A model generated the notes under the pieces. It saw only the letters and a program-made list of their open reading frames with translations, was not told the DNA's origin and searched no databases. From Clostridiaceae bacterium UBA6110 (GTDB taxonomy: Bacteria > Bacillota > Clostridia > Clostridiales > Clostridiaceae), in contig DIWI01000039.1 of NCBI GenBank assembly GCA_002428415.1, positions 1 through 43,228 on the forward strand: a stretch of DNA of 43,228 nucleotides, given 5' to 3'. The position numbers were made by a program, and so were the translations under genes. Below are positions 31,308 through 39,262 of the stretch, in pieces (position 1 is the first letter of the stretch; the number at the start of each line of letters is the position of its first letter).

Positions 31308-33053
31308 TCAGATCATCTCTCTTGGGACATAGTGGGTGTGGAGAAGCTCATGCGCTTTCTCACCATATGGTTCTCCCATGTATTCCCTGTAAAGCTTCAT
31401 GACCATTTCATTCTCATGGGACTTTCTCTTTGGCTTGCCGGCATCCTCCCTGTAGATTGCCTCCTGTCTCTTCCTTATGATTTCCATGTCGCCGTGGTGG
31501 AATGGCTGTCCGCCTCCGCCTATGCAGCCTCCAGGGCATGCCATTATCTCAATAGCCTGGAACTCGCATTCTCCGCGTCTTATGCTTTCAAGAAGCTTTC
31601 TGGCGTTTCCAAGTCCGTGAGCGATACCTATGTTGAGCTCCAGGTCCTTTATCTTGACCTTGGCTGATCTTATACCTTCAAGTCCTCTGAGCTGTTTGAA
31701 GTCAACCTCCTGAAGGTCCTCTCCGGTTAGCCAGTCATATGCTGTTCTTACTGCGGCCTCAATGACACCACCAGTAGCTCCGAATATTACCGACGCACCT
31801 GTGCTTTCGCCCAGCAGATTGTCAAATTCTCCATCCGGAAGTGTTGAAAAATCAATGCCGGCCTCTCTCAGCATGTATCCAAGCTCCCTAGTGGTGACTA
31901 CCCAGTCTACCTCGTGAAGCCCGTCCATGAACAGCTCTTCCCTTTGTATCTCAGCCTTCTTGGCGATGCATGGCATAACAGATACTACTACTATGTCCTT
32001 GGGATCAATGCCCATCTTCTCGGCATAGTAGGATTTGATGACAGATCCCATCATCATTTGCGGTGACTTGCAGGTGGAAGGTATGTCGAGCATATCAGGG
32101 AACTGGTACTCGAAGAACCTGACCCAGGCAGGGCAGCAGCTTGTGAGTATCGGAAGCTTTCCTCCGTGCTGGATCCTGTGGACCAACTCGGAAGCCTCTT
32201 CAATTATTGTAAGGTCAGCCGCCCAGTCAGTATCGAACACTCCGTCGAAGCCCATTCTCCTGAATGCTGTTGCAAGCTGTCCTGTAGAGATAGTGCCTGG
32301 CTCCATTCCGAACATTTCACCGATTGCAACTCGTACTGCAGGAGCGACTTGTACAACCACATGCTTTTTCGGGTTTTGCAGGTCAGTCCAGACCTTGTGG
32401 GTCGTATTGACTGCTGAAAGTGCTCCTGTTGGGCATACTGCAACACACTGGCCACAGAATGTACAGGATGTGTCAACCATATCAAGGTTGAATGCCGGGC
32501 CGACAAAAGAATCGAATCCTCTTGATACTGCAGAAAGTATTCCGCAGGTCTGGACCTCGTTGCACATAGTCTCGCACCGTCTGCACATTACGCACTTATC
32601 CGGATCCTTAACCAGTGCAAACGAAGATTTGTCTATTGGCCTGTCCTTTTTTTCTCCTGTATATGTTATTTCATGTATGGCAAGCTTCTGGGCAAGAGCC
32701 TGAAGCTCACATTCAAGGTTCTTCCTGCAGGTAAGGCATTCGAACGGGTGGTTCGATAGAAGGAGCTCAAGGTTGAGCCTTCTTGCTGCAACTGCCTTCA
32801 GAGAATCAGTCCTTATATCCATCCCTTCGGAAACGACCTCAGAGCATGCAGGCGCTAGGGGTGCCCTTCCGGCAATCTCTACAACGCATACTCTGCAGGA
32901 GGCTGTCCTGTTGACTATTCCGAAGCCCTCCAGGTTCAGATGGCAAAGGGTTGGTATGTCAGCATTGACGAGCTTTGACGCTTCCAGTATGGTAATCCCC
33001 TTGTCGACTGCAAGGTCAACGCCGTTTATCTTGATATTAACTTTGTCACTCAT
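31308..33053 (-). CDS. hydA: [FeFe] hydrogenase catalytic subunit of a trimeric NAD-linked hydrogenase
   Basis: A 581-residue catalytic subunit. An N-terminal [2Fe-2S] domain (Cys in TLCHLN and ASCRVC) is followed by the His/Cys cluster HPFECLTCRKNLEC, two [4Fe-4S] ferredoxin motifs (CVMCRRCETMC and CTFCGQCVAVCP) and the H-cluster signatures TSCCPAW, MPCIAKKAE and MACPGGCIGGGGQP. All cysteines needed for the H-cluster are there. With HydB and HydC it forms a trimer that exchanges electrons between H2, NAD(P)H and often ferredoxin (bifurcating type). It lacks the extra C-terminal [2Fe-2S] domain of the longer Thermotoga form. AGGTGA precedes the ATG. Maturation genes hydEFG are not in the window. 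Confidence 0.94.
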   Translation of the reverse strand: MSDKVNIKINGVDLAVDKGITILEASKLVNADIPTLCHLNLEGFGIVNRTASCRVCVVEIAGRAPLAPACSEVVSEGMDIRTDSLKAVAARRLNLELLLSNHPFECLTCRKNLECELQALAQKLAIHEITYTGEKKDRPIDKSSFALVKDPDKCVMCRRCETMCNEVQTCGILSAVSRGFDSFVGPAFNLDMVDTSCTFCGQCVAVCPTGALSAVNTTHKVWTDLQNPKKHVVVQVAPAVRVAIGEMFGMEPGTISTGQLATAFRRMGFDGVFDTDWAADLTIIEEASELVHRIQHGGKLPILTSCCPAWVRFFEYQFPDMLDIPSTCKSPQMMMGSVIKSYYAEKMGIDPKDIVVVSVMPCIAKKAEIQREELFMDGLHEVDWVVTTRELGYMLREAGIDFSTLPDGEFDNLLGESTGASVIFGATGGVIEAAVRTAYDWLTGEDLQEVDFKQLRGLEGIRSAKVKIKDLELNIGIAHGLGNARKLLESIRRGECEFQAIEIMACPGGCIGGGGQPFHHGDMEIIRKRQEAIYREDAGKPKRKSHENEMVMKLYREYMGEPYGEKAHELLHTHYVPREMI

Positions 33054-33063
33054 CGTTTTTCAC

Positions 33064-34926
33064 CTACCCTCTGTTGATCGCATTGAACTTGCAGGTATCG
33101 AAGCATAATCCGCAGGATATGCACAGGTTCATGTCGATGATGTGTATCTGTTTCGGGTGTCCTGTTATCGCACCAACCGGGCAGACTCTTCTGCAGGCTG
33201 TACAGCCTACGCACTTGTCTGGAAGTATCCAGTACTTGAACAGACCCTTGCATGTGCCAGTCGGGCATTTCTTGTCTTCTACGTGCGCACGGTATTCCTC
33301 TTCAAAATACTTCATGGTGCTGAGGACAGGATTAGGAGCAGTCTGTCCCAGCCCGCAAAGTGCTGATATCTTGATGTTGTTGGCAAGCCTGTCCAGCTTA
33401 TGCAGGACATCCGGCTCAGCCTTACCCTTTGTTATCCTGTCGAGGATCTCATACATCCTCTTGGTTCCGATCCTGCAAGGGGTGCACTTTCCGCAGGATT
33501 CGTCCATTGTGAATTCCAGGTAGAACTTTGCAATGTCAACCATGCAGTTGTCTTCGTCCATTACTATCATTCCACCGGATCCCATCATGGTTCCGATTGC
33601 CCTGAGGGTCTCATATTCAATAGGAGTGTCCAGATTCTCTTTTGAGATCACTCCTCCTGAAGGTCCGCCAGTCTGGACAGCCTTGAAATCCTTGCCGTTT
33701 GCCATGCCTCCGCCGATATCGTATATTATCTCCCTGAGTGTCGTTCCCATAGGAACCTCAACAAGACCAACATTCTTTATCTTTCCAACCAGTGCAAATA
33801 CCTTTGTTCCCTTGGATTTCTCGGTTCCTATGCTTGAGAACCAGTGTGAGCCGTTCAGGATTATCTGAGGTACATTGGCGAGAGTCTCAACATTGTTTAC
33901 TGTTGTTGGCTTCTTCTTGTATCCCTGCACAGACGGATAAGGGGGCTTCTTGGTTGGTTCTCCGCGCTTTCCCTCTACCGAATGAATAAGTGCGGTTTCC
34001 TCGCCGCAAACGAATGCTCCGGCACCCAGTCTCATCTCGATGTCAAAGTCGAATCCGCTTCCCAATATGTTCTTGCCAAGTAATCCCAGCTCCCGTGACT
34101 GAGCCATTGCTATGTTCAGTCTTTCGATTGCAAGTGGATACTCAGCCCTTATGTATATGATCCCGTGGTTTGCGCCTGTTGCATATCCGCCGATGGTAAG
34201 CCCCTCAAGAACGCAGTGGGGGTCACCTTCCAATACGGACCTGTCCATATATGCGCCTGGATCTCCTTCATCTGCATTGCAGATCATATACTTCTCGTTA
34301 CCAGGCTGATCGAAAGTTGCCTGCCATTTAAGTCCTGTAGGGAATCCGCCGCCGCCTCTTCCTCTAAGACCACTTTCCTTAATTATGTCGATTACTCCCT
34401 GAGGCTTGTAGTCGCGAAGTACCTTTGCGAGAGCTTCATAGCCGTCAAAAGCGATGTATTCACTTATCATCTCCGGGTCAATACTTCCACAGTTTTTCAA
34501 AGCAATTCTCAGTTGGCGCTTTTTAGCCTTGACTGGATCAGTCCTGTTGAAGCTCATGTTTACTATCTTCTCTTCAACGACCTCACCCTTGGCAAGGTGC
34601 TTCTCAACGATTTCGCGGCCAGCTTCCTCATCTACATATCCATAATAAACAGGAGCCTTACCTGGCGCATTTATCTGTACTGTAGGCTCGCAGTAGCACG
34701 AACCGATACAGCCGACCTTGACCATCCTTATGTCATCAAGTCCAAGCTCGGCAATCTTCTCCTCTATGGCGGCATAAGTTTCTTTTCCGCCTGCTGCTAT
34801 ACCGCAGGTGGCAAGTCCCACCAGAACCTCAGTTACTTTGCTCTTTCCTCCTCCTGTCTCGCGGAGCGAGCGAACATCTGTCTGTGATTTTTTGATTTCT
34901 CTGAGTTCATCAATGCTATTGATCAT
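33064..34926 (-). CDS. hydB: NuoF-like diaphorase subunit of the trimeric [FeFe] hydrogenase
   Basis: About 620 residues. An N-terminal thioredoxin-like [2Fe-2S] domain (ATCGIA, then CIGSCYCEP), a NuoF core with FMN/NADH loop RGRGGGGFPTGLKW, the [4Fe-4S] site ESCGKCTPCRIGT with its distant Cys in SALCGLGQ, and a C-terminal double [4Fe-4S] ferredoxin (CVGCTACRRVCP and CISCGLCFDTC). This fused layout is that of HydB in NAD-dependent and bifurcating hydrogenases, not of complex I NuoF. The start is placed at the ATG about 8-10 bp after GGGGAG. A GTG three codons earlier overlaps the hydC stop but is too close to the ribosome site. Confidence 0.93.
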   Translation of the reverse strand: MINSIDELREIKKSQTDVRSLRETGGGKSKVTEVLVGLATCGIAAGGKETYAAIEEKIAELGLDDIRMVKVGCIGSCYCEPTVQINAPGKAPVYYGYVDEEAGREIVEKHLAKGEVVEEKIVNMSFNRTDPVKAKKRQLRIALKNCGSIDPEMISEYIAFDGYEALAKVLRDYKPQGVIDIIKESGLRGRGGGGFPTGLKWQATFDQPGNEKYMICNADEGDPGAYMDRSVLEGDPHCVLEGLTIGGYATGANHGIIYIRAEYPLAIERLNIAMAQSRELGLLGKNILGSGFDFDIEMRLGAGAFVCGEETALIHSVEGKRGEPTKKPPYPSVQGYKKKPTTVNNVETLANVPQIILNGSHWFSSIGTEKSKGTKVFALVGKIKNVGLVEVPMGTTLREIIYDIGGGMANGKDFKAVQTGGPSGGVISKENLDTPIEYETLRAIGTMMGSGGMIVMDEDNCMVDIAKFYLEFTMDESCGKCTPCRIGTKRMYEILDRITKGKAEPDVLHKLDRLANNIKISALCGLGQTAPNPVLSTMKYFEEEYRAHVEDKKCPTGTCKGLFKYWILPDKCVGCTACRRVCPVGAITGHPKQIHIIDMNLCISCGLCFDTCKFNAINRG

Positions 34927-34931
34927 ATGGA

Positions 34932-35435
34932 TCACTCTCCCCTGTAGGTGTTGATGACAGTCTTGACGGTTTCCTCAGTCATGTGGCCAAAGACCTTGCC
35001 ATCGACCATCAAGGCGGGCGCCAGACCGCAGGCTCCGATGCACCTGACCTCGTTAAGAGTGAACTTATTGTCTTCGGTAGTCTCGCCGAAGCCTATCTTC
35101 AGCTCTCTCTTCAGGGTTTCCCTGACTGTTTCGGCACCCTTGACAAAGCAGGCAGTCCCCATGCACACGCTTATGGTGTGCTCTCCGCGCCTTGTCTCAG
35201 TGAAATAGTGATAGAAGCTTACTACACCGAATACCTTGGAGGCGGGGACACGGATCTTCCTTGCTATATGGAGCTGCAGTTCTCTCGGCAGATAGCCGAA
35301 TATGCTCTGTCCCTTATGAAGGATATGGATCAGCATGCCTTCCTTGTCGTCAAGGCTTTCGATGTAGGCGTCGAGTTCAGCAAGTTTTTCGTCAGTCAGT
35401 AACTTTTGAACCGGATTTTCCTTGATAATTTCCAT
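34932..35435 (-). CDS. hydC: NuoE-like [2Fe-2S] subunit of the trimeric [FeFe] hydrogenase
   Basis: A 167-residue thioredoxin-like [2Fe-2S] protein of the NuoE family. Four cysteines are seen in the expected pattern: CMGTAC and, about 40 residues on, CIGAC. The N-terminal half (ILHKGQSIFGYLPRELQ, KVFGVVSFYHYF) is the usual helical domain. It carries electrons between the flavin of HydB and the clusters of HydA. It is the first gene of hydCBA, is followed after 5 bp by hydB, and is preceded by a promoter with a Rex-like operator. Confidence 0.93.
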   Translation of the reverse strand: MEIIKENPVQKLLTDEKLAELDAYIESLDDKEGMLIHILHKGQSIFGYLPRELQLHIARKIRVPASKVFGVVSFYHYFTETRRGEHTISVCMGTACFVKGAETVRETLKRELKIGFGETTEDNKFTLNEVRCIGACGLAPALMVDGKVFGHMTEETVKTVINTYRGE

Positions 35436-35495
35436 ACACTCGCCCTCTCATCATAGATTTTACCCTTATCTTTGTTTTAACATTTATAGAAAACG

Positions 35496-35513
35496 TTGTC
35501 AAATAATTAACAG
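35496..35513 (-). promoter_or_regulatory. Rex-like operator over the hydCBA promoter
   Basis: TTGTCAAATAATTAACAG matches the Rex consensus TTGTTAA-N4-TTAACAA at 12 of 14 defined positions. Its left arm contains, on the minus strand, TTGACA (35497-35502), a consensus -35 for hydC, with an AT-rich -10 (TTAAAA or TAAAAC) 16-17 bp downstream. Rex, the NADH-sensing repressor, would block the promoter when NADH is low. Confidence 0.6.
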
Positions 35514-35876
35514 ATAATTGCGAATAATAAAATAAAATCATATTCAATTTGCACTTAGTGAGATTTTGAGCACTATAGTTGTAGATAATCGAACACTTGG
35601 AAAATCAAGAAAAACATTGAAAGAGATAGGAAAAATATGATATTGAATTTAACATTTAGGATAGGGTGATGGAATCGAAATGCAATGTATTTATTAGAGA
35701 CTGTCAAAAGAAGATGATAAATATGTATCAAGGCCGAATGTAATAATTGATGAGAGGATGGTCTTATCGTATTTTGCCTGGAAATGAAAATTGACGCCCA
35801 TGTTTCCGCCAAAGGTAACTTATTCAGGCGGAATCGGCTGTCAATGCTGTTCATGCTATTCAATTACTGTGATTTG
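35514..35876. other. Intergenic region without a convincing gene
   Basis: This 363-bp stretch is AT-rich in its hyd-side half. A 96-codon minus-strand frame (35573-35863) begins MNSMNSIDSRFRL and later becomes a run of Phe and Ile; it has no ribosome site or family resemblance and is probably not a gene. TTCCGCC (35804-35810) and GGCGGAA (35827-35833) form a hairpin without a T-run, downstream of the nucleotidase gene. Confidence 0.5.
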
Positions 35877-36467
35877 TCATAGTACAAGCTCAAGGGAGTC
35901 GTACATTACGGAGTATTCTGCGATGAAACGGTCTACCTGTTGCCAGTGCTTCAATCTTGTCACATTTTGCGGGAGAGGTCCCTTGTTGTAAGTGCAGTCG
36001 ATCAGAATGACATCGTAGCCCGCATCAGCAAGCTGAAGTGCGTTCTCGTATCTGTCTTCAATAAAAATGTCGCACATTAGCTCCGCTGCCTTGCCTGCCT
36101 TGTCGTGGCTGCCAAGAAGTGAGATGGAATCAAGGGCAATGTTGTGGCTCTTCAGCCATTCGATGCTTACATCCTTCATTCTCTTGTCTCTTGCTGTGAC
36201 GAAATGTATATAGTGAGTAAGATGATGCCTTCTTATTACTTCTGTAACTCCCGACCTCATTATGGCACCCCTATGAAGTTCTTCGCCGAACTCGTCGTAG
36301 AATCTGTCATAATCTCCAGGCAGCAGTCCCATGGCCTCTTCAATGTCGTAAACCTTGATTTCTCTTGGCTTCAGGTTCTTTCCAAAATAGGAATTAGCCT
36401 TATCCAGCCAGTAGAATGGCTCTGTTACTGTTCCGTCGATGTCTATGCATATGTTTAAATTCTTCAA
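35877..36467 (-). CDS. HAD-superfamily 5'-nucleotidase-like protein (NT5C/YqfW type)
   Basis: A 196-residue HAD hydrolase. The nucleophile motif is ICIDIDGTVTEP (residues 6-17), motif II is FVTARDKRM and motif III/IV is in CDIFIEDRYENALQLADAG. This matches the NT5C family of deoxyribonucleotidases and the Bacillus YqfW group, which hydrolyse nucleoside 5'-monophosphates. The bacterial members are mostly untested. The insert WLDKANSYFGKNLKPREIKVYD after motif I forms the cap. AAGGGGG precedes the ATG. It is a single gene on the minus strand with its own AT-rich promoter region. Confidence 0.83.
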   Translation of the reverse strand: MKNLNICIDIDGTVTEPFYWLDKANSYFGKNLKPREIKVYDIEEAMGLLPGDYDRFYDEFGEELHRGAIMRSGVTEVIRRHHLTHYIHFVTARDKRMKDVSIEWLKSHNIALDSISLLGSHDKAGKAAELMCDIFIEDRYENALQLADAGYDVILIDCTYNKGPLPQNVTRLKHWQQVDRFIAEYSVMYDSLELVL

Positions 36468-36505
36468 TATTTTTCACCCCCTTTCTGTTGTTTCTTCTAT
36501 TATAT

Positions 36506-36552
36506 GGCATTCATGTAAAGATATGGGGGTTTTCATGTAAATGTTATGTAAA
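36506..36552 (-). promoter_or_regulatory. Promoter of the nucleotidase gene with TTTACAT repeats
   Basis: On the minus strand, a TATAAT-like -10 lies in GCCATATAATAG. Upstream there are three direct repeats of TTTACAT (plus-strand ATGTAAA at 36513, 36535 and 36546), spaced 22 and 11 bp, whole helical turns. No good -35 is seen. The regular spacing suggests a protein-binding array. Confidence 0.4.
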
Positions 36553-36649
36553 TTTTCAGAAGTTTTCATAAACGAAGAGTTGCTTTGAAAGGCTATTCAA
36601 TAAAATGACGAAAGCTGCATCCATTGAATGCGGCTGATAATACAGCATG

Positions 36650-36850
36650 TTATTTTCTCTTTTGAAGTCCTTCCCAATTGTCAACAGCCATACCAACTGC
36701 ATCCTTCACCTTTTCAATGTTCCTTTCCTCTATAACGGAAAGGATTGCTCTATGTGTCTCAAGTGCATTTGTTCCATAGTTTTGGTTAGTGTGGGAGTTG
36801 TAGATCGAGCTTTCAAAAAATGAAATGACAAATGAGTAGATCCTTAAAGC
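36650..36850 (-). pseudogene. 3' remnant of a GntR/FadR-type regulator gene
   Basis: Read on the minus strand, an open stretch ends in an FCD-like C-terminus: RIYSFVISFFESSIYNSH, then ALETHRAILSVIEERNIEKV and, before the stop, MAVDNWEGLQKRK. The His in ETHRAIL is the usual FCD metal/effector ligand. The DNA-binding N-terminal domain is missing; the frame ends near 36857, where sequence of a different gene begins. It is the regulator half of a deleted regulator/dehydrogenase pair. A short hairpin (GCTGCAT / ATGCGGC) follows its stop. Confidence 0.72.
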
Positions 36851-37116
36851 AATATATTACATCCAGAGGACCGCTGATGGTTGAGGAAGACCTGATATAA
36901 GGCTTTGAACGCGGCAAGGTGTTCGCAGTAGGATACGACGTGGTACCGAAAGAGCCAATAAAGAACGACAATCCGCTCCTTAAGGCGAAGAACATGATAA
37001 TCACCCCGCACATAGCATGGGCGCCAAAGGAATCAAGAAAGAGGCTCATGGACATAGCGGTGGACGACCTGGAGAAGTTTGTTGCAGGAAGTCCAATCAA
37101 TGTTGTCAACAAGTAA
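36851..37116 (+). pseudogene. 3' remnant of a D-2-hydroxyacid dehydrogenase gene
   Basis: The frame reads TSRGPLMVEEDLI, a stop, then GFERGKVFAVGYDVVPKEP, NDNPLLKAKNMIITPHIAWA and VDDLEKFVAGSPINVVNK. This is the C-terminal quarter of a D-isomer-specific 2-hydroxyacid dehydrogenase (hydroxypyruvate/glycerate type), including the catalytic His in TPHIAWA. The N-terminal part and start are gone, and an in-frame TAA lies at 36898. It meets the GntR remnant at about 36850 and a terminator follows it, so the deletion removed the divergent promoter region and both 5' ends. Confidence 0.82.
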
Positions 37117-37166
37117 ACTCCCAATATATTTCACAGTTTCACCTCTGTGAAGACCCCCCCCTTTTT

Positions 37167-37204
37167 GAGAAGCACTGCCCATTACCTGGCGTGCTTCTTT
37201 TTTA
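37167..37204 (+). terminator. Rho-independent terminator
   Basis: AGAAGCAC (37168-37175) pairs with GTGCTTCT (37191-37198), extended by GCC/GGC, and is followed by TTTTTT. It follows the dehydrogenase remnant. Confidence 0.8.
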
Positions 37205-37368
37205 TATTATTAAGCTGATATGGTATGGCTTATTACTGCTTCACCCGGATTATATTGAATTATTGACTTGTGCTGAGTCTAATCGATGGAAAACATGGGT
37301 TTCAGCTGATAATCGGTTTCAAATAAATAAAAATAAACGAAATTGAACAATTTTAAATGAAATAGTGC

Positions 37369-37396
37369 TTGAAAACGTTCTTTATTTGTGTATAAT
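37369..37396 (+). promoter_or_regulatory. Promoter of the TRAP operon with possible cre site
   Basis: TTGAAA (37369-37374), 16 bp and TATAAT (37391-37396). TGAAAACGTTCTTT at 37370-37383 is a near match to a CcpA cre site (TGWAARCGYTWNCW, two mismatches) and overlaps the -35, as catabolite-repressed promoters often do. The 370-bp gap (37205-37574) has no other gene; ATAATCGTTC at 37411 recurs as ATAATCGCTC (inverted) near 43161. Confidence 0.65.
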
Positions 37397-37574
37397 AACA
37401 ATTAGTAGAGATAATCGTTCAAAAAACAGCAAGTTATTAAGTGATGTCGCTCGAATGTATTCACGAAATAACATTAGATTCATGGCAACATACATTAGAA
37501 AAGGATGTGTTCAAAAGAGGGTTAAATCTGCTGTAGCTTTCGTTTATCAATCATAATTCAAGGGGGAAACAAAA

Positions 37575-38630
37575 TTGAAGAAAATTTTAAGTGCTGTTCT
37601 TGCGGCTATGCTCACCGTATCACTCGCTGCATGTGGCTCGAAGACACCGACGACACCTACGACTACTGGAACGGGAACAACAGCTGCACCGACTGAAAAG
37701 ACAATAGAGTTCACACTGTCGACTCCTGATCCTGATACATCTTCAGTTACAGTAGCGGCAAATGAATTTGCAAAGAAGGTCCTTGAGAAGAGCAACGGTT
37801 CAATAAAGATCAAGGTATATCCAAACGGTTCTCTGTATGGAGCAGACCCAAGTGCAGCTGTAAAGCAGCTTGGATCGGGAGCCCTGGACATGCTGGTACT
37901 TTCAACCTCGCTTTATGCGAACTTTGAAAAGAAATTCAACGCTATAAGCATACCTTACCTTTTTGATGACACAAAGCAGTTCACAAGCTACCTTAACAGT
38001 GCCACAGGCAAGGAGCTGCTTGGAAGCATCAGCACAATGGGTATTACAGGACTTGGCTACTGGACAAGGAGCTTCAGACAGATAACAAACGCAGTCAGGC
38101 CGATCACAGTACCAGCAGACCTTGCAGGCGTAAAGCTGAGAGTACCTAACAATCCGCTTTGGGTTAATTTCTTCAAGGAAGCAGGGGCAATACCAACTCC
38201 AATGGCATTCGGAGAAGTATACAACGCGCTTCAGCTGAAGACCATAGATGGACAGGAAAATCCTGTTGACGTTCCTGTATCAGCAAAGTTCTATGAGGTT
38301 CAGAAGTACATATCAGTCACAAACCATATGGCTGACGGTTGGATAGTTGGAATCAACACTAAGAAATACGGCGAGCTTTCAGATGCACAGAAAAAGGTTC
38401 TTGAAGATGTGACTATGGAAATGCAGGGCTGGAAGGTTGATTACGACAGCAAGCAGGACCAGACAGCTATAGATACACTTGTTTCAAAGGGAATGACACT
38501 AAACAAGATAACACCAGAACAGCAGCAGCAGTTCGTTGATGTATCAAAGAAGCTTTACCCGACATTCAAAGAACTGGTAGGCGATGAGGCATTCTTTAAC
38601 AAGACTCTTGAGTTTGTAGGCAAGAAATAA
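37575..38630 (+). CDS. TRAP transporter solute-binding lipoprotein (DctP type)
   Basis: A 351-residue extracytoplasmic binding protein. The lipoprotein signal is MKKILSAVLAAMLTVSLAAC with the lipobox Cys at residue 20, followed by a Thr/Pro-rich linker. The mature part has the DctP landmarks: FAKKVLEKSNGSIKIKVYP, LGSGALDMLVLS, GYWTRSFRQITN, GVKLRVPNNPLW with the Arg that binds a carboxylate, and GEVYNALQLKTIDGQENP. So the ligand probably carries a carboxylate. The start is TTG at 37575 with AGGGGG 8 bp upstream. It is the first gene of a three-gene TRAP operon and is separated from the next by a hairpin, which usually lets the binding protein be made in excess. Confidence 0.92.
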   Translation: MKKILSAVLAAMLTVSLAACGSKTPTTPTTTGTGTTAAPTEKTIEFTLSTPDPDTSSVTVAANEFAKKVLEKSNGSIKIKVYPNGSLYGADPSAAVKQLGSGALDMLVLSTSLYANFEKKFNAISIPYLFDDTKQFTSYLNSATGKELLGSISTMGITGLGYWTRSFRQITNAVRPITVPADLAGVKLRVPNNPLWVNFFKEAGAIPTPMAFGEVYNALQLKTIDGQENPVDVPVSAKFYEVQKYISVTNHMADGWIVGINTKKYGELSDAQKKVLEDVTMEMQGWKVDYDSKQDQTAIDTLVSKGMTLNKITPEQQQQFVDVSKKLYPTFKELVGDEAFFNKTLEFVGKK

Positions 38631-38646
38631 GCAATAGGTACTTTGA

Positions 38647-38684
38647 CGCAAGCCGTATGATAAATGAATATCTTATGGCTTGCG
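38647..38684 (+). other. Intercistronic hairpin between TRAP genes
   Basis: CGCAAGCC (38647-38654) pairs with GGCTTGCG (38677-38684), followed by CTTTATTT. It may act as a weak terminator or protect the 3' end of the binding-protein message. Confidence 0.6.
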
Positions 38685-38704
38685 CTTTATTTAAGGAGAA
38701 TGTG

Positions 38705-39262
38705 ATGAACGACATGAATGAAAAAAGCAATCAGGGCTCCTGGAAGGTAGGATTCAGCAAATTCGTCGGTGTATTGAACAAAATCGTCGATGCTCTTGCA
38801 GGAATCGCTGCAGGTGCCATTGTAGTCACAGTAATTATCCAGATACTCGGAAGGGTACTCGGAAATCCAGCCCCATGGACAGAAGAGGGCACCAGGTTCA
38901 TATTCATTTGGATCATATTCCTTGGCATTGGAATGGGATTCAGGAATTCCGAATCTGCCAGAGTTACTATAATGGTAGGCTACGCACCCCCAATAGTAAG
39001 AAAGCTGAGCAAGTGGACTTACACTTTCTTTTCACTGATATTCTTCGGATTCATGATCGTATATGGATATCAGCTGATGATGCAGCAGGTCAACATGAAT
39101 GAGATGGGCTCAGCCCTTATGATCCCGATGTGGTTAATCGGAGCAAGCGTTCCGGTCTCAGGTGTGCTTGGGATTATTGGCGTAGCAGAATCTCTTGTAC
39201 TTCATCCACATACTGTAGACATAGACAGTCTATTAAAACCAAAGGCGGAGGTAAACCAATGA
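38705..39262 (+). CDS. TRAP transporter small membrane subunit (DctQ type)
   Basis: A 185-residue protein with four membrane segments. The start is at MNDMNEKSNQG behind AAGGAG; the frame opens 16 codons earlier without a ribosome site. Segments lie near IVDALAGIAAGAIVVTVIIQ, then GTRFIFIWIIFLGIGMGF with the conserved Trp/Glu region PWTEEGTRF before it, LIFFGFMIVYGYQLM, and IPMWLIGASVPVSGVLGII. It binds the large subunit and is needed for transport. Its stop overlaps the start of the large subunit (ATGA), so they are coupled in translation. Confidence 0.9.
   Translation: MNDMNEKSNQGSWKVGFSKFVGVLNKIVDALAGIAAGAIVVTVIIQILGRVLGNPAPWTEEGTRFIFIWIIFLGIGMGFRNSESARVTIMVGYAPPIVRKLSKWTYTFFSLIFFGFMIVYGYQLMMQQVNMNEMGSALMIPMWLIGASVPVSGVLGIIGVAESLVLHPHTVDIDSLLKPKAEVNQ

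Noticed and set aside
34165..34887. 240-codon plus-strand ORF opposite hydB
   Set aside because: It lies entirely within hydB, which has a complete domain structure on the other strand; no ribosome site or family similarity.
31308..35435. Complex I (Nuo) or NAD-dependent formate dehydrogenase
   Set aside because: The catalytic subunit has all three H-cluster signatures and no molybdopterin domain; the NuoF-like subunit has the fused HydB layout.
35573..35863. 96-codon minus-strand ORF between hydC and the nucleotidase gene
   Set aside because: No ribosome site, biased Phe/Ile tail and no family resemblance; treated as non-coding.
37365..37556. 63-codon ORF before the TRAP binding protein
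   Set aside because: It runs through the promoter hexamers and has no ribosome site.
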